DNA of 64,000 nt from Asaia bogorensis (GTDB lineage: Bacteria; Pseudomonadota; Alphaproteobacteria; Acetobacterales; Acetobacteraceae), in contig CAMBRC010000006.1 in the NCBI GenBank assembly GCA_945869965.1, positions 1 through 64,000 on the forward strand, read 5' to 3'. How positions within the stretch are numbered: the first letter of the stretch is position 1; each line of letters opens with the position of its first letter. Positions 50,829-59,466 of this stretch are shown in pieces. A model generated the notes under the pieces. It worked only from the letters and a program-made list of their open reading frames with translations, did no database searches and was not told where the DNA came from. A program made the position numbers and the translations under genes.

Positions 50829-51710
50829 ATGGCCGATCCCGGATTCCCCAACCTTGAATTCAAAGTCCCCGCGGGGGCCACCGATTGCCACATGCATATC
50901 TTCGGCGACATGGCGACCTATCCGCCGGCCGCTTGGCGCGCCTATGACCCCACCCCGGCCACCCTGCAAGTCTACAACGCCGAAGCCGCCCGGATGGGAT
51001 TTTCCCGCGTCGTCTTCGTCCAGCCCAGCGCCTACGGCACCGACAACACCTGCATGAAAAACGCCCTGCGCGCCCGGCCAAAGACCAGCCGGGGCGTGGC
51101 CGTGATCGATGCCGCAACCAAGGAAGCCGAGCTGAAGGAGCTGAAGAAACTCGGCGTCCGCGGTGTCCGGCTCAACCTGGTCAGCAACGGCATCCCCGAC
51201 ATCCCGGCCGCCATCGTCCAGTTGCAGGAAACCGCTTCACGCGTGGGCAAGCTCGGCTGGCATATCCAGATCTTCGCCCTGCCCTCGTTGATCGCCGGCA
51301 TCGCCCCGGTTATCGCCGATCTCGGCGTCGATGTCGTGATCGACCACATGGGCGCGGGCGACGGACAACTCACCGCCGGCCGGCCAGGCTTCGACGATGT
51401 CCTGGCCCTTCTTCGCGCCAACAAGGCCTGGGTGAAAGTATCCGGCGCGAACCGGGTGTCGCGGCAGAACAGCGGCTTCGAGGATGCCGTGCCAGTGATC
51501 AAGGCCCTGGTCGAGGCCAATCCTGAGCGCGCCGTCTGGGGCACCGACTGGCCGCATATCGGGCCGCATACGCCCGGGGCGCCCGAGCCGGTGCTCTACA
51601 TGCCGCATGACAACCGCGCCCTGTTGCGGCTGTTGGCGTTGGCAGTGACGGATCCCGCCGTGCTCCAGAAGGTCCTGGTCGACAACCCCGCCCGGCTCTA
51701 CGGGTTCTGA
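50829..51710 (+). CDS. amidohydrolase/2-pyrone-4,6-dicarboxylate lactonase-like hydrolase
   Basis: A 293-residue TIM-barrel hydrolase. The metal-binding start is GATDCHMHIFGDMATYP, then VRLNLVSNGIPD, VVIDHMGAGDG and the C-terminal RAVWGTDWPHIGPHTPGAPEP. This matches the LigI-like group of the amidohydrolase superfamily acting on lactones of aromatic breakdown. AGGA precedes the ATG at 50829. The 3' end overlaps the convergent MFS gene by 13 bases. Confidence 0.86.
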   Translation: MADPGFPNLEFKVPAGATDCHMHIFGDMATYPPAAWRAYDPTPATLQVYNAEAARMGFSRVVFVQPSAYGTDNTCMKNALRARPKTSRGVAVIDAATKEAELKELKKLGVRGVRLNLVSNGIPDIPAAIVQLQETASRVGKLGWHIQIFALPSLIAGIAPVIADLGVDVVIDHMGAGDGQLTAGRPGFDDVLALLRANKAWVKVSGANRVSRQNSGFEDAVPVIKALVEANPERAVWGTDWPHIGPHTPGAPEPVLYMPHDNRALLRLLALAVTDPAVLQKVLVDNPARLYGF

Positions 51711-52909
51711 GGCCGGCGCCAGGTTTCCGGGGCGAACAGCGCGAACAACAGGCCGGATGCGGCCAGTAGCCCGGCGCAGACAATCAAAGCCACGGTCGGG
51801 CCGTAGAAATCGGTGATCAGGCCGAGGCCGATCGGGCCTGCGACATAGCCGATGTCGCCCAACATGCGGAACAGGCTCATCGCAGCCGCGTTCATCCCCG
51901 GTGGCGCCATGTCGGCGGCGTACGTCGCCGGCGCCGAGCCGCCCATGCCGCTGGCCAGGCCCCAGGCCAGCGAGGCGGCCATGAACCAGGTCAAATCGGG
52001 CGCCACACAGAACAGCAGCATCGCCACGCCGGACAGGATGGTGGTGGGCACGATCACCGGCTTGCGGCCGTACCGGTCGGACAGCCAGCCGGCGGGATAG
52101 GCCGCGACCAGCCCGACCACCGAGCCCATCGCCATCGACAGCCCGATCGTGCCCGGCGCCAGGCCGAGCCAGACGGCACCCAGCAGCGGCACGATGTTGA
52201 ACAGGCCACCGGTGCGGGTGGCGGCGTTGGCCAGGGCGACGAGGCAGACCAGGGCAAAGCCGCGATTGGCGCCGACCAGGCGAAGCTGGCCGAAGAAACT
52301 CGGCAGCTTGGTGCCACGGGCGGCGTTTCGCGCCAAGTCCCGGGTTTCGCCGACGGCGAACCAGGCTATGGCACCGACGGCGAGGCCGACAACGGCATAG
52401 GCCCAGAACGGCGCCGACAGCCCGAACCACTCAGCAAGCAGTCCGCCCGGCAAGGGGCCGGCGCCGGCGGCGAAGATGAAGCTGCCCCAGTAGAGCGACA
52501 TCATCCGGCCACGACGCTCCGGGGTGGTGATGTCGGTCAACACGATCTGCCCGGCCGTGACGACGAAGCCGGCACCCAGGCCGGCGACAAAGCGGCCGGC
52601 CATGAACTCGGGATATGAGCTCGCCAGGGCGCACCAGAGATTGCCGGCCGAGGTCATGATGGCGCCGAAGGCCAAGGCATGGCGGCGGCCGAAGCGATCG
52701 GCGATCTGACCGGCCGGGGCGGCGGAAAACAGGCGGGCCAGGCCGTAGACGGCAATCGCGGCACCGATCCAGGCGACGGGAACGCCGAATTGCCGGGCAT
52801 AGAGCGGCAGGACCGGGACCACCGAGCCGAAGCCGAGCTGGTTGACGGCCACCAGGATGCACATCCAGAGCAGGATCCGGCGTTCCCGTCCGGGCAGGCC
52901 TGCCAGCAT
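51698..52909 (-). CDS. MFS transporter
   Basis: A 403-residue 12-TM major facilitator. The loop 2-3 motif is GQIADRFGRRHALAFG and the loop 8-9 equivalent is GWLSDRYGRKPVIV. The ATG directly abuts the stop of the DinB gene (TAGATG), so serine hydrolase, DinB and this transporter form one operon. Substrate unknown. Confidence 0.9.
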   Translation of the reverse strand: MLAGLPGRERRILLWMCILVAVNQLGFGSVVPVLPLYARQFGVPVAWIGAAIAVYGLARLFSAAPAGQIADRFGRRHALAFGAIMTSAGNLWCALASSYPEFMAGRFVAGLGAGFVVTAGQIVLTDITTPERRGRMMSLYWGSFIFAAGAGPLPGGLLAEWFGLSAPFWAYAVVGLAVGAIAWFAVGETRDLARNAARGTKLPSFFGQLRLVGANRGFALVCLVALANAATRTGGLFNIVPLLGAVWLGLAPGTIGLSMAMGSVVGLVAAYPAGWLSDRYGRKPVIVPTTILSGVAMLLFCVAPDLTWFMAASLAWGLASGMGGSAPATYAADMAPPGMNAAAMSLFRMLGDIGYVAGPIGLGLITDFYGPTVALIVCAGLLAASGLLFALFAPETWRRPQNP

Positions 52910-53407
52910 CTAGAGCACGAAAGGCAGATCGGTATCGCCGGTCTTGGCGCCGAAACTGGTCAGGATGGCGTGAGCCTGGCCACGGTGGTGGGCCTGGTGG
53001 TTGAACATGTGGGTGACGAGGAGCGCACAGGGATTCACCATGTCCTTTTGGAGGCCGCCGCTAAACCAGGTGAGGTCGGCGTCGAGCCAGTCCTGGGTGA
53101 TCGTGCCGGCCCAGGCGATCAGGCGGGCGTCGAGGTCGAAGCGGGCGGATGTCAGTTCGGACCAGCCGGCGCTCATACTGGGGCCATACGGCCAGGGCAC
53201 GGCGGGTTTGGGCCAGCCGGCGAAGCGGCTCATCCAGATGGTGTCGGCCCAAAGCAGGTGGGACAGCGTGGCATGGAGCGAGCCGAAGAAGGCGCCCCGG
53301 TCCTCGCGGCGTTGGGCGTCGGTCAGGGTTTCGGCGGCGGTGTACCAGCGCCGGTTCATCTCGGCGTTGTAGGCCGTCATGGTGCGGAGATAGGGCGGGG
53401 TGATCAT
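52910..53407 (-). CDS. DinB-family protein
   Basis: A 165-residue four-helix-bundle protein of the DinB/YfiT superfamily. Candidate metal ligands are His of LSHLLWADTIWMSRF and the pair in HMFNHQAHHRGQAHAIL. Members use a metal and often a low-molecular-weight thiol for transfer reactions. It overlaps the preceding serine hydrolase stop by four bases (ATGA). Confidence 0.88.
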   Translation of the reverse strand: MITPPYLRTMTAYNAEMNRRWYTAAETLTDAQRREDRGAFFGSLHATLSHLLWADTIWMSRFAGWPKPAVPWPYGPSMSAGWSELTSARFDLDARLIAWAGTITQDWLDADLTWFSGGLQKDMVNPCALLVTHMFNHQAHHRGQAHAILTSFGAKTGDTDLPFVL

Positions 53408-55026
53408 GGGATTTTGTGGAAGGAGAGGTTCTTGACCCGGTTGCCGTTGGTCAGGAGGCCGGTGACGGCGCCAGCTTCGTCGCGGACGAGGCGGGCGTCG
53501 AGCCAGCTACGGTAGAGGGCGCCGGGGGTCCAGACGCGGAAGATGTCGCCCTCGATGCCTTCCAGCGGCCAGGGGCCGGCATTGGCGTGGGGGCCGGCGA
53601 TGGTGAGGTTCATGCCGGCCGGATGGGCGGTGATCGTCCAGGTGGCGGCCATTTCGTCGGAGCGGTAGGTGCCGGGGAGGTCGGGGGGGAGGCCGGCGTC
53701 GGGGGCGACCCGGTGGTAGGTGGCGGTGGTGCCGGCGTCGAGTTCGATGTCCATGGTTTCGCCGTCGGCGGAGAGGCGGAGGGTGAAGTCGCGGCCGGCA
53801 TTGGCGGCGGCCAGGCGGCCGTCGCCGTTGGAGCGGGTGTCGAAAGTGACGCCGTTGGTGCTGTAGGTCAGGCTTCCGGCTGGTGTGAGGGTGAAGTCGA
53901 CGGTGGCGGGGGCTTCGGGGTTGAGGAAGCGGCCGGTGTGACGGGCGAGGATGTCGGGGGCTGGGAGGGTTGGGGCGGGTTTGGCGCCGGGGAGGTGGTC
54001 GAGGAGGTGGTTCAGGACGTTTTGGCCGAGGGCGGAGGGATTGGCGGTGGCGTTGTTGGCGATGACGATGATGGTGGTTTCGAGTTCGGGGATGCGGAGG
54101 AACTCGGTCTTGTAGCCGGGCCAGAGGCCGCCGTGGCTGACGGTTCGGACGCCGCGGACGGAGGAAAGGCGCAGGCCGCGGGCGTAGTCGTTGAGTTCGC
54201 CGTTGGTGAAGACGTCGCAGTGTTCGAGCTGGGCGGTGAGGTTGGGGCCCAGGCGGTTGGTTTCGCAGGCGCGGGCCCAGAGGGCGAGGTCGGTGACGGA
54301 GGAGACGAGGGCGCCTTCGCCGTGGAGGGCGAAGCCGTGTTGGGCCCGGGTCCAGGGGCCGATGTTTTGGGCGGGATCGGCGGGCAGGTAGCCGGTGGCG
54401 AGGCCGGGGACGAGTTCGGTGGGGCTTTCGACCATGCGGGTTTGGGACATGCCGCAGGGGGTGAAAATGCGGTGGGCGAGGAAATCGCGGAGTTTCTGGC
54501 CGGAGGTGCGTTCGGCGATGAGGCCGAGGAGGAGGAAGCCGGCGTTGGAGTAGAGGTAGCGGCTGTTGGGGGGGAAGTTCAGGGTGGTTTGGCGGGTGAT
54601 GCCGGCCAGGAGTTGGGCGTGGGTGGTGGGCATGGACAGGTCGGTGCCGCCGATGCGCATGATTTCCAGCATGTCGCGGATGCCGGAGCTGTTGTGCATC
54701 AGGTGGTCGATGGTGACGGTGGCGGCGTAATCCAGGAGTTCGGGGAGATGGAGGCGGATGTCGTCGTCGAGCGAGAGTTTGCCCTCCTCGGCGAGGAGGA
54801 GGATGGCGGCGCAGGTAAATTGTTTCGATACCGAGGCGATACGGAAGGTGGTGTCGGAGCCGATGGGGGCGGCGAGTTCGATGCTGGCGAGGCCGGCGCT
54901 TTGGTGGAGGATTAGGTTCGGGCCGCGGGCGATGCCGATGGTGACGCCGGGGCCTTGGGCGTCCTGCCAGGGGGCGAGGAGGCTGGCGACGTGGCGGGTG
55001 AGCAGGGTTTGGTCCAGATCGGTCAC
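53404..55026 (-). CDS. serine hydrolase, class C beta-lactamase/DD-peptidase family
   Basis: A 540-residue penicillin-binding-fold hydrolase. The catalytic SxxK is ASVSKQFT, the Tyr motif is YSNAGFLLLG and the third motif is VSHGGLWPGYKT. A C-terminal 190-residue beta-rich extension (from about APDILARHTGRFL) resembles the lipocalin-like domain of D-aminopeptidase-type members. No signal peptide is visible, so it may act in the cytoplasm. GAGGAG precedes the GTG at 55026; the open frame upstream only mirrors the neighbouring gene. First gene of an operon with DinB and MFS genes. Confidence 0.88.
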   Translation of the reverse strand: MTDLDQTLLTRHVASLLAPWQDAQGPGVTIGIARGPNLILHQSAGLASIELAAPIGSDTTFRIASVSKQFTCAAILLLAEEGKLSLDDDIRLHLPELLDYAATVTIDHLMHNSSGIRDMLEIMRIGGTDLSMPTTHAQLLAGITRQTTLNFPPNSRYLYSNAGFLLLGLIAERTSGQKLRDFLAHRIFTPCGMSQTRMVESPTELVPGLATGYLPADPAQNIGPWTRAQHGFALHGEGALVSSVTDLALWARACETNRLGPNLTAQLEHCDVFTNGELNDYARGLRLSSVRGVRTVSHGGLWPGYKTEFLRIPELETTIIVIANNATANPSALGQNVLNHLLDHLPGAKPAPTLPAPDILARHTGRFLNPEAPATVDFTLTPAGSLTYSTNGVTFDTRSNGDGRLAAANAGRDFTLRLSADGETMDIELDAGTTATYHRVAPDAGLPPDLPGTYRSDEMAATWTITAHPAGMNLTIAGPHANAGPWPLEGIEGDIFRVWTPGALYRSWLDARLVRDEAGAVTGLLTNGNRVKNLSFHKIP

Positions 55027-55135
55027 GGCGACTCCTCGCAGGCTTTGGGAGTGCGAGGGTAGGACAGGCGGGGGTTTATTGGAATTGGCGGTATTTGTTT
55101 TGATATCGGAATATTGAGGGCGTGAGTCGGCGGGG

Positions 55136-55777
55136 TCAGGCGGGGGCGGTTTTTTTGCTGAAATTGAGGAACGGCATCGGGCGGGGGCGGCGCTGGGGGT
55201 AGAGGGGGAGAAGGGGCGGGAGTTTGGGTTTGGGGGGTTTAGGTTGGCGAAGTGAGAGCCCCCCTCCGGCTCCCCCCGCCCGAGCGCGAGTGGAGAGAAG
55301 TAAGGCGGGTGGGAGGTCGACGCCGAGGAGGCGGCAGAGGGGGCGGAGGATGCGGCCGAGGGATTTGAGGGACTCGGGCGGGGCGGTGGCGAGGAGGGCT
55401 TGGGTGTTGGGGTCGCGGAGGAGGTTTTCGATTTGCCACATGGCGGCGGCGGCGTTGTGGCCGGCGTGGACGACCAGCCAGGCGCGGCGGCGGGGGATGT
55501 AGGGCGCGGGGGGGCCGCCCTTGGGGGCGGGTTGGCCGTCCGGACGGGGGGCGCGCTGGCGGGGGAGGCGGCCGGCGGCGATGTGGGCGAGGAGGCGGAC
55601 GAAGCGCAGGCGGGTGCGCGAGACGCGGTTCCAGACGGGGACGCAGAAGCGGACGAGGCGGTGCAGGCCGGCGGCGATGACGGGGAGGAGTTGGGCAAGG
55701 ATGGAGTCCAGGCGTTCGCCGAATTCCTTCGCCGGATGCGGGGCATCCGTGGGGGCGGGGGTTGGGTCCATGTTCAT
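55136..55777 (-). CDS. unrecognised 213-aa protein, paralog B (related to the protein at 4615-5259)
   Basis: No family recognised. The N-terminal 80 residues are helical and Arg/Leu-rich (ERLDSILAQLLPVIAAGLHRLVRFCVPVWNR). Then come PYIPRRRAWLVVHAGHNAAAAMWQIENLL and LGRILRPLCRLLGVDLPPALL, which align with paralog A. The C-terminal 55 residues are low complexity. Residues LLSTRARAGGAGGG are encoded by the canonical 46-bp dispersed repeat. The start ATG lies six bases after a -10 element. Function unknown; conservation of promoter and core argues that both copies are real genes. Confidence 0.7.
   Translation of the reverse strand: MNMDPTPAPTDAPHPAKEFGERLDSILAQLLPVIAAGLHRLVRFCVPVWNRVSRTRLRFVRLLAHIAAGRLPRQRAPRPDGQPAPKGGPPAPYIPRRRAWLVVHAGHNAAAAMWQIENLLRDPNTQALLATAPPESLKSLGRILRPLCRLLGVDLPPALLLSTRARAGGAGGGLSLRQPKPPKPKLPPLLPLYPQRRPRPMPFLNFSKKTAPA
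55255..55300. repeat. 46-bp GC-rich dispersed repeat inside paralog B
   Basis: On the - strand this runs from CTTCTCTCCACTC to GGAGGGGGGCTCT and matches the intergenic copy at 4441-4486 at 44 of 46 positions. It is translated in frame. Confidence 0.65.
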
Positions 55778-55783
55778 TTTTTG

Positions 55784-55812
55784 TTCTTAGCATGGGCCGG
55801 CGGTGGGTGCAA
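55784..55812 (-). promoter_or_regulatory. putative leaderless promoter of paralog B
   Basis: On the - strand, TTGCAC (55812-55807), a 17-base spacer and TAAGAA (55789-55784) are followed by CAAAAA and the ATG at 55777. The -35 hexamer, spacer length and first spacer bases (CC) match the promoter of paralog A at 4579-4607, and both place transcription start at or next to the start codon. Confidence 0.6.
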
Positions 55813-55930
55813 GCTATTTTGTTAGCCAATACTTCTAAGCGCGCCAGCCCCCGACTGCGGGGGGCGGAGATCGGACCGTTGGGCTCGGCGCCGGAATGGC
55901 AGCTGCAGGCGCCCAAGCCGGTGGGGACCA

Positions 55931-58342
55931 TCAAGAGGCCAGCATTGCCTCGTCGAGGCACTTGCCGAACTCCGCAAACCTTGCCGCATCGAACGGAAAT
56001 GTTCGGTGTTCGGATACGGACTTAAGAAGCGTTCTGGCTTCTTCGTACGCGCGTCGTCGCTCCATGGCGGGACCAAACACGACTGTTGCGGTCGCGATGA
56101 CCACCTTACCATAATAACTGAGATCGGAATGCGCCCGGGTGTCCGGCGGGCCCTTGAAATCGATAAAGGCCTTCGCACCAATGTTCCTGAGATCGGGGGT
56201 GCTGCGCATCAACAGGCCGATACCGATGAGATTGACCAGATTGCGCCGGCGGAGGTTGTTGAGAACCGCCCTAATCTCATCGGCAGAAACACGGTAGGGA
56301 TGCGATGAAGCGAGATCGGGGGCCGTCGGCAGGCTGGCGAGTGCTGCCAACCGCGCGGGAACAGCGGCAACCAAGTGCTGCATCCTACCGGCCAAGTCGA
56401 GCATCGCGTCCGCGAAGCCGCGATCCGACACCACGCCGGGGGCCGATCCCCACAGGAACAGCAGTTTGGACAGTGCGAGCGCGTGACGCTCCGAGGTGAC
56501 GCGCTCGACGACGACGTCAAGACCGGGATCGACACGTCGCTCCGCCTCGGCAATGTCGAGCACGCCCTGGAGAATGCCATCCAGAGGATCGAGGTCTGCT
56601 TGGGTGCGGGCCATCATGCGACGGCAGAAAGCCTCAAGAAACCCGGCCTCTCGCCCGTTGGGTTCAGCCGGCTCAAGGGAGCCTCCGACTGCGGCGGAGC
56701 CCAGCTTGCGGGCATGCTGGCAAAGGAAGATCGCTGATTGCCAATGTTGCCCGATAGCAAGAAGGTAAGCGACAGCAACGGAGAAATTGTAGCCGCTGGA
56801 GTCGCGTAGATTTATGCGCTCATGCAGGCGATGATATTCATCAATCTTAAAGGTTTGAGGATTCTGGTACCATGCACGCGCCTTGGTGAGGAACTCGTCT
56901 GTGGGCGCGCTGCCTTCGAAGCAGAGCCGTGGCACCCCACGCGCCGGCGCACGGCCATCATGGGCGCTGATCACTTCGATCAGGAAGCGCGCATTGGTGA
57001 ACACAGCGACACAGTCGTGCCAAGCTTTTTCCATATGACTGTCGACAAGCGGACGGGTGTCAATGATGGCCTGTCGCAGAACGTCGACCCCATGCGCCAA
57101 TGCGCGCATCATCAGTTTTATAAACTCTTGGTCAGATTTTACTTCTTGGTCAAGACTCTTGCCCTGCACCGCAAGCGCATCGTTGACGAACTCGTGCCAC
57201 TTTGCACGGATATTCAACGCCGCATTGGGCTCCTTCTTCGAGATTTGACGAATCTCGGCTGTCAGACCTTCCTCCAGCTCATAACCATACTCGCTCCAGT
57301 CGCCCGGTGTGCGGCGGTCGAGGTAGCGTCCGACCAGCAACTCCAGCCACGAACGAAATGGCTGAAGTGTGCCGGGGGCCGACAGCTTAACGTACCGGTC
57401 TGGTCGGGCAGCCAGAACGCCGGATGCCTCGAAATATGATTTCGGGTGCCGGATACAATATTCTCTGAATGACATTTTAGAATATTCCGAACTTAAATAA
57501 TAATTCTTACTCGATCGTAGTATTGAATTGTCTGATGTGATGTAGATCAACCTCCGCTTCGGCTGCAACTTTGCAAGATGACGGTTCCAGATCTCTAGCC
57601 GCGCCAAGGCATCGGCGTCCCGACGCATCGCCGGCGATTCATCACGGCCCATATCCGCGCCCAACCTCTTGGTCCAGGCTGATTTCGCTTCGGCGTAGTC
57701 GAGCATGTCGATCAGACGCTGCCAGGGTGCCAAGACGGCGGCCAAGGCCGGATCGACTTCACCCGGCTCGGCCCAGGGGAGGAGATTGATGTTGAGGAAC
57801 CGCCTGGTCTCCTCCAGTTCACGAATGCGCGTGATCTGCAGCGGTCTGCCATTGTCGATCAAGAGCATGCGCATCAGGGTATCGATTTCGTCTTGGGGAA
57901 GTTGCTGGCCCTGACTTTGCGCCTGGGTGATGATTTCCTCCACCTGGGATGCGTCGATCTTTTCCGGTTTGGCCCATAGACTGATCTGGCGCATGTAGGC
58001 GCCAACTTCGAGATCAATCGGCGGGATCAGAAGAAACGGCTGGTCCGGTTGTAGTTTGTGCCACAGGTAGCGTCCGAGTAGGGCGGCAAGATGCGCCTTG
58101 CGGTCCTCAGGATCGTCGCGAAATATCTCGCCATTGCCAATACGTCGATTTTCGCTTCTTTCTGCCCGATTTTTTGGATTGACATAGAGGTCAATAATAT
58201 TGCTGTCGATGGCATAGTGAAGCTTGTAGCCAGTACTCTGCAAGTCGCCGTCAATTTCGGCGAGGCTCAGCAGGTCGGCCTGGGCGGCGGCATCGGTGAC
58301 GTAGTCCACCAGATCAGGCGTGGGAGATTGCGGCACAGTCAT
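55931..58342 (-). CDS. large protein with N-terminal PIN-nuclease-like domain, unrecognised family
   Basis: An 803-residue protein. The segment LHYAIDSNIIDLYVNPKNR (Asp46) matches PIN motif 1. DADALARLEIWNRHLAKLQ and LIYITSDNSILRS (Asp271) match the middle and C-terminal acidic motifs, so residues 40-290 are probably a PIN-like metal-dependent RNase/DNase domain with an insertion. The remaining 500 residues are mainly helical, with ESGYNFSVAVAYLLAIGQHWQSAIFLCQHARKLG resembling a TPR-like stretch. No known family is recognised. The ATG overlaps the stop of a small ORF (ATGA) and has no Shine-Dalgarno, so translation is probably coupled. GC is lower than in neighbours, especially 57100-57600 and 58130-58230. 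Likely acquired. Confidence 0.75.
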   Translation of the reverse strand: MTVPQSPTPDLVDYVTDAAAQADLLSLAEIDGDLQSTGYKLHYAIDSNIIDLYVNPKNRAERSENRRIGNGEIFRDDPEDRKAHLAALLGRYLWHKLQPDQPFLLIPPIDLEVGAYMRQISLWAKPEKIDASQVEEIITQAQSQGQQLPQDEIDTLMRMLLIDNGRPLQITRIRELEETRRFLNINLLPWAEPGEVDPALAAVLAPWQRLIDMLDYAEAKSAWTKRLGADMGRDESPAMRRDADALARLEIWNRHLAKLQPKRRLIYITSDNSILRSSKNYYLSSEYSKMSFREYCIRHPKSYFEASGVLAARPDRYVKLSAPGTLQPFRSWLELLVGRYLDRRTPGDWSEYGYELEEGLTAEIRQISKKEPNAALNIRAKWHEFVNDALAVQGKSLDQEVKSDQEFIKLMMRALAHGVDVLRQAIIDTRPLVDSHMEKAWHDCVAVFTNARFLIEVISAHDGRAPARGVPRLCFEGSAPTDEFLTKARAWYQNPQTFKIDEYHRLHERINLRDSSGYNFSVAVAYLLAIGQHWQSAIFLCQHARKLGSAAVGGSLEPAEPNGREAGFLEAFCRRMMARTQADLDPLDGILQGVLDIAEAERRVDPGLDVVVERVTSERHALALSKLLFLWGSAPGVVSDRGFADAMLDLAGRMQHLVAAVPARLAALASLPTAPDLASSHPYRVSADEIRAVLNNLRRRNLVNLIGIGLLMRSTPDLRNIGAKAFIDFKGPPDTRAHSDLSYYGKVVIATATVVFGPAMERRRAYEEARTLLKSVSEHRTFPFDAARFAEFGKCLDEAMLAS

Positions 58343-58461
58343 GCCGAAACCGGCACGAGGTCTGCGATTGGCAGGAACTCCCGCTCGATGGCATCGAGAT
58401 CCTGGGGACGGAAGCCGCCCAAGCGACGGTCGGTTGGCGGCAAGCGCAGCATTGGCCGCAT
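58339..58461 (-). CDS. small 40-codon ORF coupled to the PIN-like gene (possible severed 3' end of the preceding gene)
   Basis: The sequence begins MRPMLRLPPTDRRLGG and ends ADLVPVSA. Its TGA overlaps the next ATG as ATGA. The frame continues upstream without a stop to the TAG that ends the 300-aa gene at 58501, so it may be the natural C terminus of that protein separated by a nonsense mutation. Alternatively it is a true small gene or leader. Confidence 0.4.
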   Translation of the reverse strand: MRPMLRLPPTDRRLGGFRPQDLDAIEREFLPIADLVPVSA

Positions 58462-58500
58462 CCGGGCAGACTTAGACGGCGCAACGAAGGCGGCAGGCGA

Positions 58501-59403
58501 CTATCTCACGCAATTTCTGAGGCTATCCAACTGACGGCCCGACATGATTTCGGCACACCACCAATCGGCCTCCTGCCCCCTGATTGAACCATGGAACCCG
58601 GCTGATGCACGCTCGCTCCAGCAATCGATGCTCTCGTCGATTGGCGCGACGCCGACCTGGCCGACGACCGCGCCAACGATCTTGGCGACAAAAGCTGCCC
58701 GTTCTGCAACACGGCGCGGTGTTTTCGCCTCATTGCACACTGAGGGGGCGAAATAGGCCTGGAGCGGCGGGTGCAGCCGCCGCAGATGTTGGGCGAGTCC
58801 GGCGGGGTTTGCCTTGCACAATGCGGGCAAGGCACGGCGGGCGTGCATCGATGTGAAACCCTCAGCATCAGCCAGGCGAGCAAGCGCACGCTCGGCGACG
58901 GCATCGTCGTGGGTAGCCAGGTCAGCGATCAGGTCGACCGCCATGGAGAGGAGTTCGCCGCCGGGTGCGGTGGCAAAACCCTGATCGCTGCAACGGGCAA
59001 ACATGGCGAGCACCGCGTGGGCACGGATGCGCCCGGCCAGAGAGAGCAGTTCACGCGCCACGAGGGCGTCACCGCGGTCGGCGAAATCGAGCCGCTTCAG
59101 GCCATCTGCTGCACCATTGGCGAAAGCCAACTGGGTGTCAGGTGCCAGCATGCGCCAAATGGCAGCAAGGTCATCTACCAGCAAGTCGCGCTTGCCTACG
59201 TAACGCTGGGCGCCGGGAAAGGCGCGCATCATATCAGGCCCGAAGAGGTCAAAGCGGATGCCGACGACGAGCCAGTCGGCAAAGAACTCCGACGGCTTAT
59301 CGTCAATGGCGGTTAGCCCCGGAGAGGGCGAGGCGGAGGAGTCAGTTCGGTCCAAGCGCGGTCTCCAGTTCAGCGAAATCCCGGTACGGCGCGACCGAAG
59401 CAT
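58501..59403 (-). CDS. unrecognised 300-aa protein of the accessory module
   Basis: No family recognised. After a basic N-terminal stretch (MLRSRRTGISLNWRPRL) the protein is mostly helical: WLVVGIRFDLFGPDMMRAFPGAQRY, LLVDDLAAIWRMLAP, ELLSLAGRIRAHAVLAMFARC, LLSMAVDLIADLATHDDAVAERALARLADAEGF, AERAAFVAKIVGAVV. The alternating helices may form a HEAT- or TPR-like repeat scaffold. The ATG at 59403 is 63 bases after the preceding gene. The stop TAG is followed by 53 sense codons in frame that end overlapping the start of the PIN-like gene, suggesting a possible C-terminal truncation. Confidence 0.65.
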   Translation of the reverse strand: MLRSRRTGISLNWRPRLDRTDSSASPSPGLTAIDDKPSEFFADWLVVGIRFDLFGPDMMRAFPGAQRYVGKRDLLVDDLAAIWRMLAPDTQLAFANGAADGLKRLDFADRGDALVARELLSLAGRIRAHAVLAMFARCSDQGFATAPGGELLSMAVDLIADLATHDDAVAERALARLADAEGFTSMHARRALPALCKANPAGLAQHLRRLHPPLQAYFAPSVCNEAKTPRRVAERAAFVAKIVGAVVGQVGVAPIDESIDCWSERASAGFHGSIRGQEADWWCAEIMSGRQLDSLRNCVR

Positions 59404-59466
59404 ACCACACGCTTCTTGGTGAAGATATTGTAAGGTTTGGGAGCGATGCGGTCAGATTCCGGCGTG

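Noticed and set aside
53416-54915. 499-aa glycine-rich open frame on + opposite the serine hydrolase
   Set aside because: Gly/Val/Glu-rich antisense of a Pro/Thr/Ala-rich gene; not a real PE_PGRS-like protein.
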